The notes beneath the pieces were generated by a model that was given only the letters and a program-made list of their open reading frames with translations, was not told the origin of the DNA and searched no databases. A program made the translations under genes and the position numbers. Of a DNA stretch of 64,000 nucleotides, positions 26,043-34,950 are shown piece by piece. Source of the DNA: G965227875 sp965227875 (lineage in GTDB: Bacteria; Pseudomonadota; Alphaproteobacteria; Rhizobiales; JAJFHC01); contig OZ245783.1 in NCBI GenBank assembly GCA_965227875.1, positions 4,092,001 to 4,156,000 on the forward strand, in the 5' to 3' direction. Every line of letters begins with the position of its first letter. The stretch's first letter is position 1.

Positions 26043-26816
26043 TCACGAAGAAAACAGAAGTGAAGTCAGCACGTAGTTCGCCGCCAGGATGAGTACGGAC
26101 GCACCGACGACGGCGTTAGTGGTCGCGCGCCCCACACCCTGAGCGCCACCGCGGCTGTAATAGCCGTGATAACAGCCCATGAACGCAATGATGAAACCGA
26201 ACGCGGCCGCTTTCACGAGGCCCGAAAAGACATCTTCGAACTCGATGAAATCGACAGTCTTGCGGATATACACTGACGGGTTGAAGCCGAGGCTGCTCGT
26301 GCCGACGATGTAGCCACCCATGATGCCGATGATGTCGGCGATGACGACGAGGAGCGGCAGGGTGATCAGGGCCGCGAGGATACGCGGAGCCACGAGATAC
26401 TTGAACGGATTGGTCGAAAGGGTGACAAGCGCGTCGATCTGCTCGGTGACGCGCATCGTTCCAAGCTCGGCGGCGATCGCCGCACTGACACGGCCGGCGA
26501 CCATAAGCCCGGCGAGAACAGGGCCCAGTTCGCGTGTGATGCCCAGTGCAACGATGGTGGAGACCAGGCTTTCCGCATTGAAGCGAGATCCGCCGATATA
26601 GATCTGCAGGGCCAGCACACCGCCGGTGAAAAACGCCGTGAGCCCCACGACCGGCAAGGAGTTGTAGCCGATCCTGATCATCTGCTCGAATATCAGGCGC
26701 GGATAGATCGGCGGCGCGAGGAGGTGAAGGAGCGTGTCCTTGAAGAACAGGGCAATTCGGCCAACCTCCGCACAAATGCCGAGCACGACCCGCCCTACGA
26801 CTGCGAAAATATTCAA
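26043..26816 (-). CDS. mlaE: Phospholipid ABC transporter permease, MlaE-like
   Basis: The 257-residue membrane protein matches the MlaE/YrbE permease family. It has an N-terminal amphipathic interface helix, 'GYNSLPVVGLTAFFTGGVLALQ' near residue 52, the coupling region REL(G)PVLAGLMVAGRVSAAIAAELGTMRVTEQIDAL near 95-130, and five or so transmembrane segments. It is upstream of mlaF and between alr and radA, an order common in alphaproteobacteria. Together with MlaF and an MCE protein encoded elsewhere it should maintain outer-membrane lipid asymmetry. Confidence 0.92.
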   Translation of the reverse strand: MNIFAVVGRVVLGICAEVGRIALFFKDTLLHLLAPPIYPRLIFEQMIRIGYNSLPVVGLTAFFTGGVLALQIYIGGSRFNAESLVSTIVALGITRELGPVLAGLMVAGRVSAAIAAELGTMRVTEQIDALVTLSTNPFKYLVAPRILAALITLPLLVVIADIIGIMGGYIVGTSSLGFNPSVYIRKTVDFIEFEDVFSGLVKAAAFGFIIAFMGCYHGYYSRGGAQGVGRATTNAVVGASVLILAANYVLTSLLFSS

Positions 26817-26853
26817 AGAAATTCCCCTGTAGATTTGTCCGCCCGGCCGTGAA

Positions 26854-27969
26854 TCACGCGCCGGAGTATACGCGAACGTATCTTGAACCCAAGTTGGTTA
26901 GCACTTCATAGCCGATCGTGCCGGAACTTGCTGCAAAATCATCGATGAGGATCGTTTCTCCAAGCAGTTCGAGAAACGAACCTCTTTCCGGTGGTGAACC
27001 TCGATAATCCGTAATGTCGACGGCAAGCATGTCCATCGAGATTCGACCGACAACCGGCAGCCGCTGTCCGTCCAGCGCAGCGAATGCCGTTTCGAACCTG
27101 CCGGAACCGGACACCCGGAAGTACCCGTCGGCATATCCCGCCGTGACGATCGCAAGCGAAGACCTGCGATGCGCGGTCCACGTGGCGCCATATCCCACGC
27201 TTTCCCTTTCCTCGACCGTCCTGACCTGGGCGACCTTCCCGAGCAGACGCACCACCGGCTTCAGACGACTTTCGGCATTGCGGCTTGCCGCGCCGCCGTA
27301 CAACGAAATCCCGGCCCGAACGATGTCGTGATGATAGTCCTGACCGAGAAAGATTCCCGCCGAATTACACAGAGAGCGCTGTACACCCGGCAGCAGATCG
27401 CTCGCCGCGCGAAAGGACGACAACTGTCGCGCGTTCATGGCGTCGTCGGGATCGTCCGCACATGCGAGATGGCTCATGAGCAGGACCGGCTCGAACGCCC
27501 AGGCCGGCATATCGATCGCAACTTCTGCAAGCTCGCGTGCGGCGATCCCGATCCTGTTGATGCCCGTGTCGACATGCAGCGCGCCCGGGAGCCGTTTGCC
27601 GGCCGACCGGCAGTGCTCGCACCATTCCCGTATTTCCTCGCGGGACCCCAAGACGGGAATGGCGCCGATACGCTCGATGTCCGGGGCACAGCCGGGGAAC
27701 AGGCCGTTCAGCACGAATATGCGTGCGGATGCAGAAAGGCTGCGAACCGCTTCCGCTTCGCCGGGGAGCGCGACGAAGAAGGTCCGGCACCCCGAGGCGG
27801 CAAGCGCAGGAACGACCTTCTCCGCGCCAAGTCCATACGCGTCGGCCTTGACCACGGCCGCGCACTCGGCCTTGCCCGCCCTGTCGCGCAGCGTCCGGTA
27901 GTTGGCGGCTATCGCATCCAGGTCGATTTCCAGAATGCCGCCGGAGTTTTCGATGGTCGTGTTCGCCAA
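26854..27969 (-). CDS. alr: Alanine racemase
   Basis: Alr interconverts L- and D-alanine for peptidoglycan synthesis. The fold-III PLP enzyme shows EIDLDAIAANYRTL, the PLP lysine in AVVKADAYGLGAEKV, and the opposite-face catalytic Tyr in VGYGATWTA. I chose a TTG at 27969, which gives 371 residues and a normal N-terminus; a CTG at 27993 overlapping the dnaB stop is another choice. The frame is open far upstream into dnaB, but those residues are the shadow of dnaB. It is 20 bases downstream of dnaB and probably co-transcribed. Confidence 0.9.
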   Translation of the reverse strand: MANTTIENSGGILEIDLDAIAANYRTLRDRAGKAECAAVVKADAYGLGAEKVVPALAASGCRTFFVALPGEAEAVRSLSASARIFVLNGLFPGCAPDIERIGAIPVLGSREEIREWCEHCRSAGKRLPGALHVDTGINRIGIAARELAEVAIDMPAWAFEPVLLMSHLACADDPDDAMNARQLSSFRAASDLLPGVQRSLCNSAGIFLGQDYHHDIVRAGISLYGGAASRNAESRLKPVVRLLGKVAQVRTVEERESVGYGATWTAHRRSSLAIVTAGYADGYFRVSGSGRFETAFAALDGQRLPVVGRISMDMLAVDITDYRGSPPERGSFLELLGETILIDDFAASSGTIGYEVLTNLGSRYVRVYSGA

Positions 27970-27989
27970 GGTACTGTGGGGCGCGGCCG

Positions 27990-29492
27990 TCAGTCGAACC
28001 GCTCGGGCAGGTGATCGGTTGGAACGTAGTCCTCGAACTTCGTCGTATCGGACTGGAATTGTAGTCTCACCGTGCCTGTAGGTCCATGACGCTGCTTGCC
28101 GATGATGACCTCGGCGAGACCCGTGACCTTTTCCATCTCTTCCTGCCATTCGAAATGTTCGGGCGTATTGAGGCGGGGTTCCCGGCGGGTCAGATAGTAT
28201 TCCTCCCGGAAGACGAACATGACCACGTCGGCATCCTGTTCGATCGATCCGCTTTCGCGAAGGTCGGCCAGCTGTGGACGCTTGTCGTCGCGCTGTTCGA
28301 CCTGACGCGACAACTGCGATAGCGCAAGGATAGGCACGTCGAGTTCCTTGGCGAGCGCCTTGAGGCCGGTCGTGATCTCCGACACCTCCTGCACACGGCC
28401 CTCGGACGCGCGTCGCGACGAGCCGGTCAGAAGCTGAAGGTAATCGACAACGATCAGGTCAAGACCGTGCTGCCGCTTGATCCGGCGCGCACGGGCGGCC
28501 AGCTGCGCAATGGAAATCCCGCCCGTCGGGTCGATGTAGAGCGGGATGCCTTCGAGTTCCTGCGCAACCTCGACCATGCGGCCGAACTGGTCTTCGTTGA
28601 TCTTGCCGCGACGGATGAGTTCCGAAGAGACACCCGACTGCTCCGACAGTATGCGCGTGGCCAGCTGTTCGGAGGACATTTCGAGCGAAAAGAACGCCAC
28701 CACCCCGCCATCTAGCACCTCGCGCGTGCCGTCGCTCTTGTGGTCTGCCCTGAAAGCTGCCGCCACCGCGAACGCGATGTTCGTCGCCAGCGAGGTCTTT
28801 CCCATCGACGGGCGGCCGGCAAGGATGATCAGATCCGATCTCTGCAGGCCGCCGAGCTTCTCGTCGAGATCGCGCAGTCCCGACGACAGACCGGACAGCC
28901 CGCCATCGCGTTGGAATGCGGCATTCGCCATGTCGATGGCATCGGTGAGGGCCGTCTTGAACGGTTGAAAGCCGCCTCCGTACTTGCCCGACTCGGCGAG
29001 TTTGTAGAGCGCCTGTTCCGCTTGCTCTATCTGGTCCTGCGGTGTCAGGTCGACATCGGCAATGAAAGCCTGGTTGACCATGTCGCTGCCGATGGTGATC
29101 AGGTCTCGCAATGTCGACAGGTCGTAGATCGTGCGTCCGTATTCTTCGGCATTGATGACGGTCGTTGCCGCCGCCATGAGGCGGGCGAGATACTGGGGAA
29201 CCGTGATGTCGCCCAGCGGTTCCTCATTCTCGAAATAGGTCTTCAGCGTGACGGGCGAGACAAGTTTGCCGGCGTTGATCAGGCTGTCGGACACCTCGTA
29301 GATGCGCGAATGAAGCGGATCGTAGAAATGTTCTGGCTTGAGAAAACTGGTAACGCGATCACGGGCTTCATTGTTGACCATGATCGCGCCGAGCAGGGCC
29401 TGTTCGGCCTCGATGTTATGAGGCACGCGACGGGCATCATAGTCTTCGCCCTGCGTTTCGGCGGGCGGGTGCATGAGAGCGTTGTTGTCCAT
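27990..29492 (-). CDS. dnaB: Replicative DNA helicase DnaB
   Basis: DnaB is the hexameric helicase of the replication fork. The 500-residue protein has the N-terminal helical domain (VPHNIEAEQALLGAIM near residue 24), the RecA-like domain with Walker A GRPSMGKTSLATN, Walker B IVVDYLQLL and the LSQLSR(Q)VEQRDDKRPQLADLRESGSIEQDAD block. The length is normal. A 164-bp gap separates it from the cfa-like gene upstream. Confidence 0.97.
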   Translation of the reverse strand: MDNNALMHPPAETQGEDYDARRVPHNIEAEQALLGAIMVNNEARDRVTSFLKPEHFYDPLHSRIYEVSDSLINAGKLVSPVTLKTYFENEEPLGDITVPQYLARLMAAATTVINAEEYGRTIYDLSTLRDLITIGSDMVNQAFIADVDLTPQDQIEQAEQALYKLAESGKYGGGFQPFKTALTDAIDMANAAFQRDGGLSGLSSGLRDLDEKLGGLQRSDLIILAGRPSMGKTSLATNIAFAVAAAFRADHKSDGTREVLDGGVVAFFSLEMSSEQLATRILSEQSGVSSELIRRGKINEDQFGRMVEVAQELEGIPLYIDPTGGISIAQLAARARRIKRQHGLDLIVVDYLQLLTGSSRRASEGRVQEVSEITTGLKALAKELDVPILALSQLSRQVEQRDDKRPQLADLRESGSIEQDADVVMFVFREEYYLTRREPRLNTPEHFEWQEEMEKVTGLAEVIIGKQRHGPTGTVRLQFQSDTTKFEDYVPTDHLPERFD

Positions 29493-29656
29493 GGAACAGT
29501 GTTAGCCCAGCTTGGGGGCCGCAGAAAGTCATCTCTACCGGACGCCCGGCCAAAATCCGCGTTACCCACGCAATCCACACTTGATCGAGCGTTTCGGCGG
29601 ACAAGCGAGAAGCGGCTATTGACACCGATTGCGCGCGTCGCGATTCGCGATGCGGA

Positions 29657-30913
29657 CTATTCTCCGGCGATCCGATGTATGGGCTGCTCGCCGGAATCCT
29701 GTCGGCGCTTCTCGCATTCCCATTCGAACATGTAATCCCGCGTGATCGGGATCGCATGCTGGTTCTTGCAGATTTGCATCTGGAAGACGTTCATGCCTTC
29801 GTAGCGAAATGCCGTCTCCGACGCCGCAAGATAGAACTCCCACATTCTGCAGAAGCGCTCGTCGTAGATCTCTTCGGCCTTGGCACGATTTGCCAAGAAT
29901 CTCTGCCTCCAGTGCCTTAGCGTCTCCGCGTAGTGAAGCCGCAGGATCTCGATGTCCGTGATGTAGAGGCCCTGGCGCTCGACGACCGGGATCACTTCGC
30001 TCAGAGACGGAATGTAACCGCCCGGAAATATGTACTTGTCGATCCAGGCATTGGTCACGCCGGGTCCGTCGGACCGGGCGATCGAATGGACGAGTGCCAC
30101 GCCGTCCCTGTCCAGAATTTTCGCGATCCGGCCGAAGAACTCGTCGTAGTGGCCGACGCCGACATGTTCGAACATCCCGACGGACACCACCCTGTCGAAC
30201 GTCTCCTCCACCAGCCGGTAGTCCTGAAGCCGGAACTCGACCTTGCGATCGAGACCACGCTTTTCCTTGCGTTCCGTACTGACCTTGAGTTGCTCCGTGC
30301 TCAGCGTGATGCCGGTAACCTTGAGGTCCGCACAGCCGGCCAGATAGATCCCCAGTCCACCCCATCCCGATCCGATGTCGAGGACGCTTTTACCGTCCGC
30401 GAGATTGAGTTTCGCCGCGATATGGCGCTTCTTCGCCAGTTGCGCCTCTTCGAGGGAACTGTCGCTGTCCTCGAAATAGGCGCACGAATACTGCCTGTCG
30501 GGATCGAGGAACAGGTCGTATAGCTCGCCGTTCAGATCATAGTGATGCGCGACGTTCTTACGGGAACGATGCATCGGGTTGTATTGATGGACCCGCCTGA
30601 GCAGGTATCTCAGATTGCCGGCAAGATATAGCCACTTTGGCGGTGTCGTGGATTCCACGTTCGAGAGGGCGGTTTCCAGAAAGTCGTAGATGCTGCCGTC
30701 TTCGACGACGAAGCGGCCGTCCATGTACAGTTCGCCGAGATGCTTCTGGGCATTGAGCACCAAGGCCCATTCGGCCTTTCTGTCGGTGAGGCGCACGGTG
30801 ACGGGCGTCCCCGTGCCATCACCGAATTTCGTTGCCTTGCCGGCGTTGTCGATGACGGTCAGGTTCCCGCGGGAGACAATTCTTTCCAGCGTCAGTTTCA
30901 GAACTGAAAGCAT
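29657..30913 (-). CDS. cfa: Cyclopropane-fatty-acyl-phospholipid synthase family methyltransferase
   Basis: The 418-residue enzyme probably methylenates cis-unsaturated fatty acyl chains of membrane phospholipids using SAM. It shows the N-terminal Cfa domain, the conserved NVAHHYDLNGELYDLFLD motif near residue 118, SAM motif I VLDIGSGWGGLGIYLAG near 180, and the C-terminal FIFPGGYIPSL and MWEFYLAASE motifs of the family. It lies downstream of rplI on the same strand, separated by a stem-loop. Members of this family can methylate other substrates, so the cyclopropane role is likely but inferred. Confidence 0.88.
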   Translation of the reverse strand: MLSVLKLTLERIVSRGNLTVIDNAGKATKFGDGTGTPVTVRLTDRKAEWALVLNAQKHLGELYMDGRFVVEDGSIYDFLETALSNVESTTPPKWLYLAGNLRYLLRRVHQYNPMHRSRKNVAHHYDLNGELYDLFLDPDRQYSCAYFEDSDSSLEEAQLAKKRHIAAKLNLADGKSVLDIGSGWGGLGIYLAGCADLKVTGITLSTEQLKVSTERKEKRGLDRKVEFRLQDYRLVEETFDRVVSVGMFEHVGVGHYDEFFGRIAKILDRDGVALVHSIARSDGPGVTNAWIDKYIFPGGYIPSLSEVIPVVERQGLYITDIEILRLHYAETLRHWRQRFLANRAKAEEIYDERFCRMWEFYLAASETAFRYEGMNVFQMQICKNQHAIPITRDYMFEWECEKRRQDSGEQPIHRIAGE

Positions 30914-31095
30914 GTGGGCGTCCCCTCATACTCGCTCAAGACAGTTTGACGCGCGTATTCCTCTCTGTTCGCGCGCTAGCGGTCGCGCATCCGCAAGACC
31001 GCCTAGGTCAACGAACAATTAAAACAGTCAATGAATTTGAGGGCAATAGTGCCGGAACGTTCAAGTCAACGTTCGACTGCAACCATATGGTGTGT

Positions 31096-31126
31096 CACCG
31101 CGGCAATCCTTCGGACGGCCGCGGTG
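31096..31126 (-). terminator. Stem-loop just downstream of rplI
   Basis: CACCGCGGC at 31096-31104 pairs perfectly with GCCGCGGTG at 31118-31126 around a 13-nt loop. It begins 27 bases after the rplI stop on the minus strand and could end or stabilise the ribosomal-protein transcript. No T run follows, so intrinsic termination is not assured. Confidence 0.4.
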
Positions 31127-31152
31127 AAATCTTGTGGAAGCTGGCGCCGTGT

Positions 31153-31815
31153 TCAGCCCTGCTGGGTGTCTTCCTCGGCGTCCGACGACTCTTCGCCGGC
31201 GTTTGCCTCTTCGCCGAGGTCCTCTGCCGCATCGCTGAGTTCTTCCTCGGCCTCGCGTGCGGTTTCTTCATCCTCGAAGACTTCTTCGGCGGCGAGCGCT
31301 TCATCTTCGTCGACCTCGTCGAACTGGTCGAGCGTCACGTCTTCGCCCCGAGCCTGACGGTCGGCCTCTTCTTCGGTGCGTGCGACATTGATCGTGACGG
31401 TGACGGCCACTTCGGGGTGGAGGCTGATCTTGACCGGGTGCAGGCCCAGTGCCTTGATCGGCCGGTCTAGCACGACCTGGCCGCGGGCGACGCTTGTGCC
31501 GTTCTCGGTCACTGACTGGGCAACGTCCCTCGTCGTGACGGACCCGTAGAGCTGGCCGGTGTCACCGGCCTGACGAATAATGACATAGGTCGTGTCGTCG
31601 ACCTTCTGCGCCAGCGACTCGGCTTCACTCTTGAGCTCGAGGTTGCGGGCTTCAAGCTGTACGCGTTCGCGTTCAAACCTCTCGAGGTTCGCCTTGTTGG
31701 CACGCAGGGCCTTCGCGCGCGGCAGAAGGTAGTTGCGGGCAAACCCGTCCTTGACTTTGACGATGTCGCCCATCTGACCGAGCTTTTCGATCCTTTCCAG
31801 CAGTATGACGTCCAT
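31153..31815 (-). CDS. rplI: 50S ribosomal protein L9 with long acidic tail
   Basis: L9 binds 23S rRNA near the L1 stalk. The N-terminal domain is canonical (MDVILLERIEKLGQMGD, then VKDGFARNYLLPR), followed by the long connecting helix and the C-terminal domain. From about residue 145 a highly acidic Glu/Asp-rich tail of some 75 residues follows, making the protein 220 residues compared with about 150 in E. coli; acidic extensions are frequent in alphaproteobacterial L9. It is the last gene of the rpsF-rpsR-DUF2232-rplI operon. Confidence 0.96.
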   Translation of the reverse strand: MDVILLERIEKLGQMGDIVKVKDGFARNYLLPRAKALRANKANLERFERERVQLEARNLELKSEAESLAQKVDDTTYVIIRQAGDTGQLYGSVTTRDVAQSVTENGTSVARGQVVLDRPIKALGLHPVKISLHPEVAVTVTINVARTEEEADRQARGEDVTLDQFDEVDEDEALAAEEVFEDEETAREAEEELSDAAEDLGEEANAGEESSDAEEDTQQG

Positions 31816-31868
31816 TTTGGAACTCCTTTCGTGTGTACGTGTCTTGTTGAATTCGGATGTGGTTTTGT

Positions 31869-32825
31869 TCAGGTGTTGCGCGCGTGTCGTGCGCGGAGGT
31901 CGAATGCGGATTCAGCGATGCCGATGAGGGCGAAGAGCAGGGCGCCCAGCCAACTCGTGAACAGGATGATCACGTATGCCGTCGCAAGCATGAACCCGCG
32001 CAGCGGCAGGTTCTTCGAGACCACATGGATGACCGCAAGTCCCTGGAGCATGAAGATCGTCACGAAGGCGACGAAGAAACAGAGGCCGAAAGTGCCTGTT
32101 CGCCCGGACAGCATCGCGACCACGAGAAAGACGGCGGCGCCAAGCGCCGCGGTGATCGGGATGAAGACGTCCGTATAGGTATCCTTGGGTCGTCTCCCGA
32201 AACCCGACTGGTGCGCAACTGCATTGGCGATCGAGAGCAGGGGAACGGTGATGACCAGCCAGAGAAACGCCGACGCGGGAGGCACTGCCCACAACAGGAA
32301 GTCTGCCATCCGCTGAATGGCGTCTTCATCTATGGATCTGCCGGAAGTGCTCAGATTGAGGTTGCGGCCAAGCTCTCTCGCGAACTGCGCACGGAACTCT
32401 TCCGTTGTGGCCGTATCCAGCAGGACGGAGAAGACGGACGCGAGCGCACCGGCATAGATCGCCATCCAGACCAGCATGCGGCCGGTTGGATACCACTCAC
32501 GCTCACCGCTTGATTTACCGTCGGTGTTTGACGAATCCGACGGGCGCGAAAGCAGCGCGAGGTAGACAAGGCCGACGACGGGAATGACGACGATCGTGAA
32601 GAAGAGAAGCCCCTCGTCGAAGCCGGTGACGATGATCGTCAGGGCAAGACCGGCCACGCTGCCGATGATCGCCGCCAGCGTTCCCCAGCCGAGACCGGCT
32701 ATGTAAAGAGGAAGAGGGGCTGCATAAAAGAGCACGATGGCAGCGAGGTTCCCCGCCGTTACGGCGAGATACAGAACCGCCGAGGCAACGCCGGCGATTG
32801 CTCCGATCAGGGAATAATGAACCAT
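31869..32825 (-). CDS. DUF2232 multi-pass membrane protein
   Basis: The 318-residue protein has about eight hydrophobic segments beginning at residue 4 and resembles the DUF2232 (YybS-like) family. Its location between rpsR and rplI is the usual location of this family in alphaproteobacteria. Family members have been linked loosely to substrate-binding transporter components, but the role is unknown. It is 53 bases upstream of rplI and 75 bases downstream of rpsR, within the same transcript. Confidence 0.8.
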   Translation of the reverse strand: MVHYSLIGAIAGVASAVLYLAVTAGNLAAIVLFYAAPLPLYIAGLGWGTLAAIIGSVAGLALTIIVTGFDEGLLFFTIVVIPVVGLVYLALLSRPSDSSNTDGKSSGEREWYPTGRMLVWMAIYAGALASVFSVLLDTATTEEFRAQFARELGRNLNLSTSGRSIDEDAIQRMADFLLWAVPPASAFLWLVITVPLLSIANAVAHQSGFGRRPKDTYTDVFIPITAALGAAVFLVVAMLSGRTGTFGLCFFVAFVTIFMLQGLAVIHVVSKNLPLRGFMLATAYVIILFTSWLGALLFALIGIAESAFDLRARHARNT

Positions 32826-32900
32826 CTGTGCAGCTGTCCCGCCAAAAAGCGGTTAGAGGCGACAGAGTCTGCCGCCCCAACCTAAAAATCGTGTGACGCC

Positions 32901-33143
32901 CTATTTCACGATATAGGGCAGGAGAGCCAGGAACCGGGCTCTCTTGATCGCCTTCGCAAGTTCCCGCTGCTTTTTCGCGGACACCGCGGTGATGCGGCTG
33001 GGAACGATCTTGCCTCTCTCCGAGACGTATCTCTGGAGAAGCTTCACGTCCTTGTAGTCGATCTTCGGCGAATTGTCCGAAGAAAACGGACAGGTCTTGC
33101 GGCGACGGAAAAACGGGCGTCGGGACATTCCTTGTGCGGACAT
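32901..33143 (-). CDS. rpsR: 30S ribosomal protein S18
   Basis: S18 binds the 30S platform as a heterodimer with S6. The 80-residue protein has the expected basic N-terminus, the CPFSSDNSPKIDYKDVKLLQRYVSERGKI block and the C-terminal ITAVSAKKQRELAKAIKRARFLALLPY motif. Its ATG shares one base with the rpsF stop (TGATG), so translation is coupled to S6. Confidence 0.97.
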   Translation of the reverse strand: MSAQGMSRRPFFRRRKTCPFSSDNSPKIDYKDVKLLQRYVSERGKIVPSRITAVSAKKQRELAKAIKRARFLALLPYIVK

Positions 33144-33571
33144 CAGTTTTTCTCCTCGCTGGAGCCGGAACTCTTGTTGTCGGAATCGCTGGAACGGGGC
33201 GGCCGGTCCTGGCGGTCGCGCCTGGGGCCGCGGCGGTCGTCGCGTCCACCGCGATTCTGCACGACGACGGAGGGACCTTCCTCAAGTTCGTCGACACGCA
33301 GCGTGAGAAAACGCACCACGTCCTCATTGAGACGCATCTGGCGCTCCATCTCGGCGACGGCGCTGTGCGGTGCGTCGATGTTCATGAGCTGGTAGTGGGC
33401 CTTGCGGTAGCGCTTGATCTTGTACGCGAGCGATTTGAGCCCCCAGTACTCGGTCTTACCGACGGAACCGCCATTTTCTTCGACGATGGATTTGAACTGC
33501 TCTGTCAGTGTATCGACCTGCTGGGACGAGACATCCTGACGAGCCATGAAGACATGCTCGTAGAGCGGCAT
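33143..33571 (-). CDS. rpsF: 30S ribosomal protein S6
   Basis: S6 sits on the 30S platform with S18. The protein starts with the family's MPLYEHVFMARQDVS, which fixes the start at 33571 even though the frame extends upstream. It keeps WGLKSLAYKIKRYRKAHY and the C-terminal VVRFLTLRVDELEEGPS. A ~40-residue Arg/Asp/Ser-rich tail (RDDRRGPRRDRQDRPPR) makes it 142 residues, which is usual for alphaproteobacteria. It is the first gene of the operon, behind a clear promoter. Confidence 0.97.
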   Translation of the reverse strand: MPLYEHVFMARQDVSSQQVDTLTEQFKSIVEENGGSVGKTEYWGLKSLAYKIKRYRKAHYQLMNIDAPHSAVAEMERQMRLNEDVVRFLTLRVDELEEGPSVVVQNRGGRDDRRGPRRDRQDRPPRSSDSDNKSSGSSEEKN

Positions 33572-33761
33572 GGATTCTGCCTTTCCGGTTTTCATTCCCC
33601 GGACCCGGCGCAAAGCCCCTTTCGAACCTCCGAAATCATGTGGAAAGGCTCAAACGGAACACAAAAGAGCGGGAACACTGAAAGCCGAGACTTGCGTCTC
33701 TATCGTCAAAAAGACGAACCTTTCGTTCAGCCCCCAGCCGGAATCCTCCAAGGACGCGCGC

Positions 33762-33791
33762 GTTATAGACACGAATTCCGGCGTTTTTCAA
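33762..33791 (-). promoter_or_regulatory. Sigma70-type promoter of the rpsF operon
   Basis: On the minus strand TTGAAA (33786-33791) and TATAAC (33762-33767) are separated by 18 bases, a close match to the housekeeping consensus. Transcription would start near 33755 and leave an untranslated leader of about 180 nt before rpsF. That leader could hold an S6:S18 autoregulatory RNA, but I could not confirm the motif. Confidence 0.65.
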
Positions 33792-33819
33792 GCACCATGT
33801 GGAAGAAAGCCGCGTTTGC

Positions 33820-33849
33820 TTGACACTATCTGCCCTGAACGGGAATGTG
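33820..33849 (+). promoter_or_regulatory. Candidate promoter of fabD
   Basis: A perfect TTGACA (33820-33825) is followed after 17-18 bases by a weak -10 (GAATGT/AATGTG). It lies about 95 bases upstream of the fabD start, in the 370-bp divergent region shared with rpsF. Confidence 0.35.
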
Positions 33850-33941
33850 AGGTCGTGTTCCGGCATCCATATTGTGTCGACACGGAGACAATGCCAGAAC
33901 ACAAGACAACGACAAATCACAGGAACGCATCAGGTCGGAAC

Positions 33942-34901
33942 ATGACGGTAGCATTCACTTTCCCGGGGCAGGGCAGCCAGCAGGTCGGTATGGGGCAGCC
34001 TCTTGCAGAGGCATTTCAGACCGCTCGCGAAGTGTTCGAAGAGGTCGACGACGCATTGTCCCAAAACCTCTCCAGGATCATGTGGGAGGGACCGGACAGT
34101 GAACTGACCCTCACGGAAAACGCACAGCCCGCACTGATGGCGGTCAGCATGGCGGTGATGCGCGTCCTGCAGAAGGACGTCGGCGTCGACCTGGAAGGCG
34201 CGGCACGTTTCGTGGCCGGTCATTCCCTGGGCGAGTACTCCGCGCTCGCGGCTGCGGGCACGTTCTCCATCGCGGACACCGCGCAGTTGCTCAAAACCCG
34301 TGGCAAGGCCATGCAACAAGCCGTGCCGGTGGGCGAGGGCGCGATGGCGGCGTTGCTGGGGCTGGACTTCGAGCAGGCGTCTGAGGTCGCGAAGGAAGCG
34401 TCGGCGCACGGCGTGTGCCAGGCGGCCAATGACAACGCACCCGGCCAGGTCGTGATCAGCGGAGCGCGTGCAGCGATCGAGCAGGCGGTGGAAATCGCCA
34501 AGGGCAAGGGTGCGAGACGGGCCATGCTCCTGCCGGTGAGTGCGCCGTTCCATTGCGAGATGATGAAACCGGCCGCCGAGGTCATGGAGAAGGCGCTTGC
34601 CGACGTGGCGATGAACGCTCCAGCGGTCCCGCTGGTTGCAAACGTCACGGCGGCTTCGGTCAGCGATGCGGCGACCATCCGGTCGCAGCTTGTGGAGCAG
34701 GTGACGGGGATGGTCAGGTGGCGCGAATCCGTCTCCTACATGTCGGAACAGGGCATCACGAAATTCTACGAACTTGGCGCCGGCAAGGTGTTGTCGGGCC
34801 TGGCCAAGCGCATCGACCGTGATTCGGTCGCCGTGGCACTGAACACGCCCGAAGACATCGAAAAGGCGGCCGATGATCTCGTGCGGAAAACCGGAGACTG
34901 A
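33942..34901 (+). CDS. fabD: Malonyl-CoA:ACP transacylase
   Basis: FabD loads malonyl groups onto ACP for fatty-acid elongation. The 319-residue protein begins FTFPGQGSQQVGMG and carries the nucleophile elbow GHSLGEYSAL with Ser95 and the catalytic His204 in PVSAPFHCEMM. The start at 33942 follows AGGTCGG and matches the family N-terminus; the long in-frame upstream extension is intergenic. It is followed by fabG, acpP and fabF. Confidence 0.96.
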   Translation: MTVAFTFPGQGSQQVGMGQPLAEAFQTAREVFEEVDDALSQNLSRIMWEGPDSELTLTENAQPALMAVSMAVMRVLQKDVGVDLEGAARFVAGHSLGEYSALAAAGTFSIADTAQLLKTRGKAMQQAVPVGEGAMAALLGLDFEQASEVAKEASAHGVCQAANDNAPGQVVISGARAAIEQAVEIAKGKGARRAMLLPVSAPFHCEMMKPAAEVMEKALADVAMNAPAVPLVANVTAASVSDAATIRSQLVEQVTGMVRWRESVSYMSEQGITKFYELGAGKVLSGLAKRIDRDSVAVALNTPEDIEKAADDLVRKTGD

Positions 34902-34950
34902 CCCGGCGGAACCCGCCGACACCCGAGAATAACAGAGACAAGGATAGGAA

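Noticed and set aside
26880..28010. Plus-strand frames opposite alr
   Set aside because: Their translations are Arg/Pro-rich and featureless, while alr keeps both catalytic residues.
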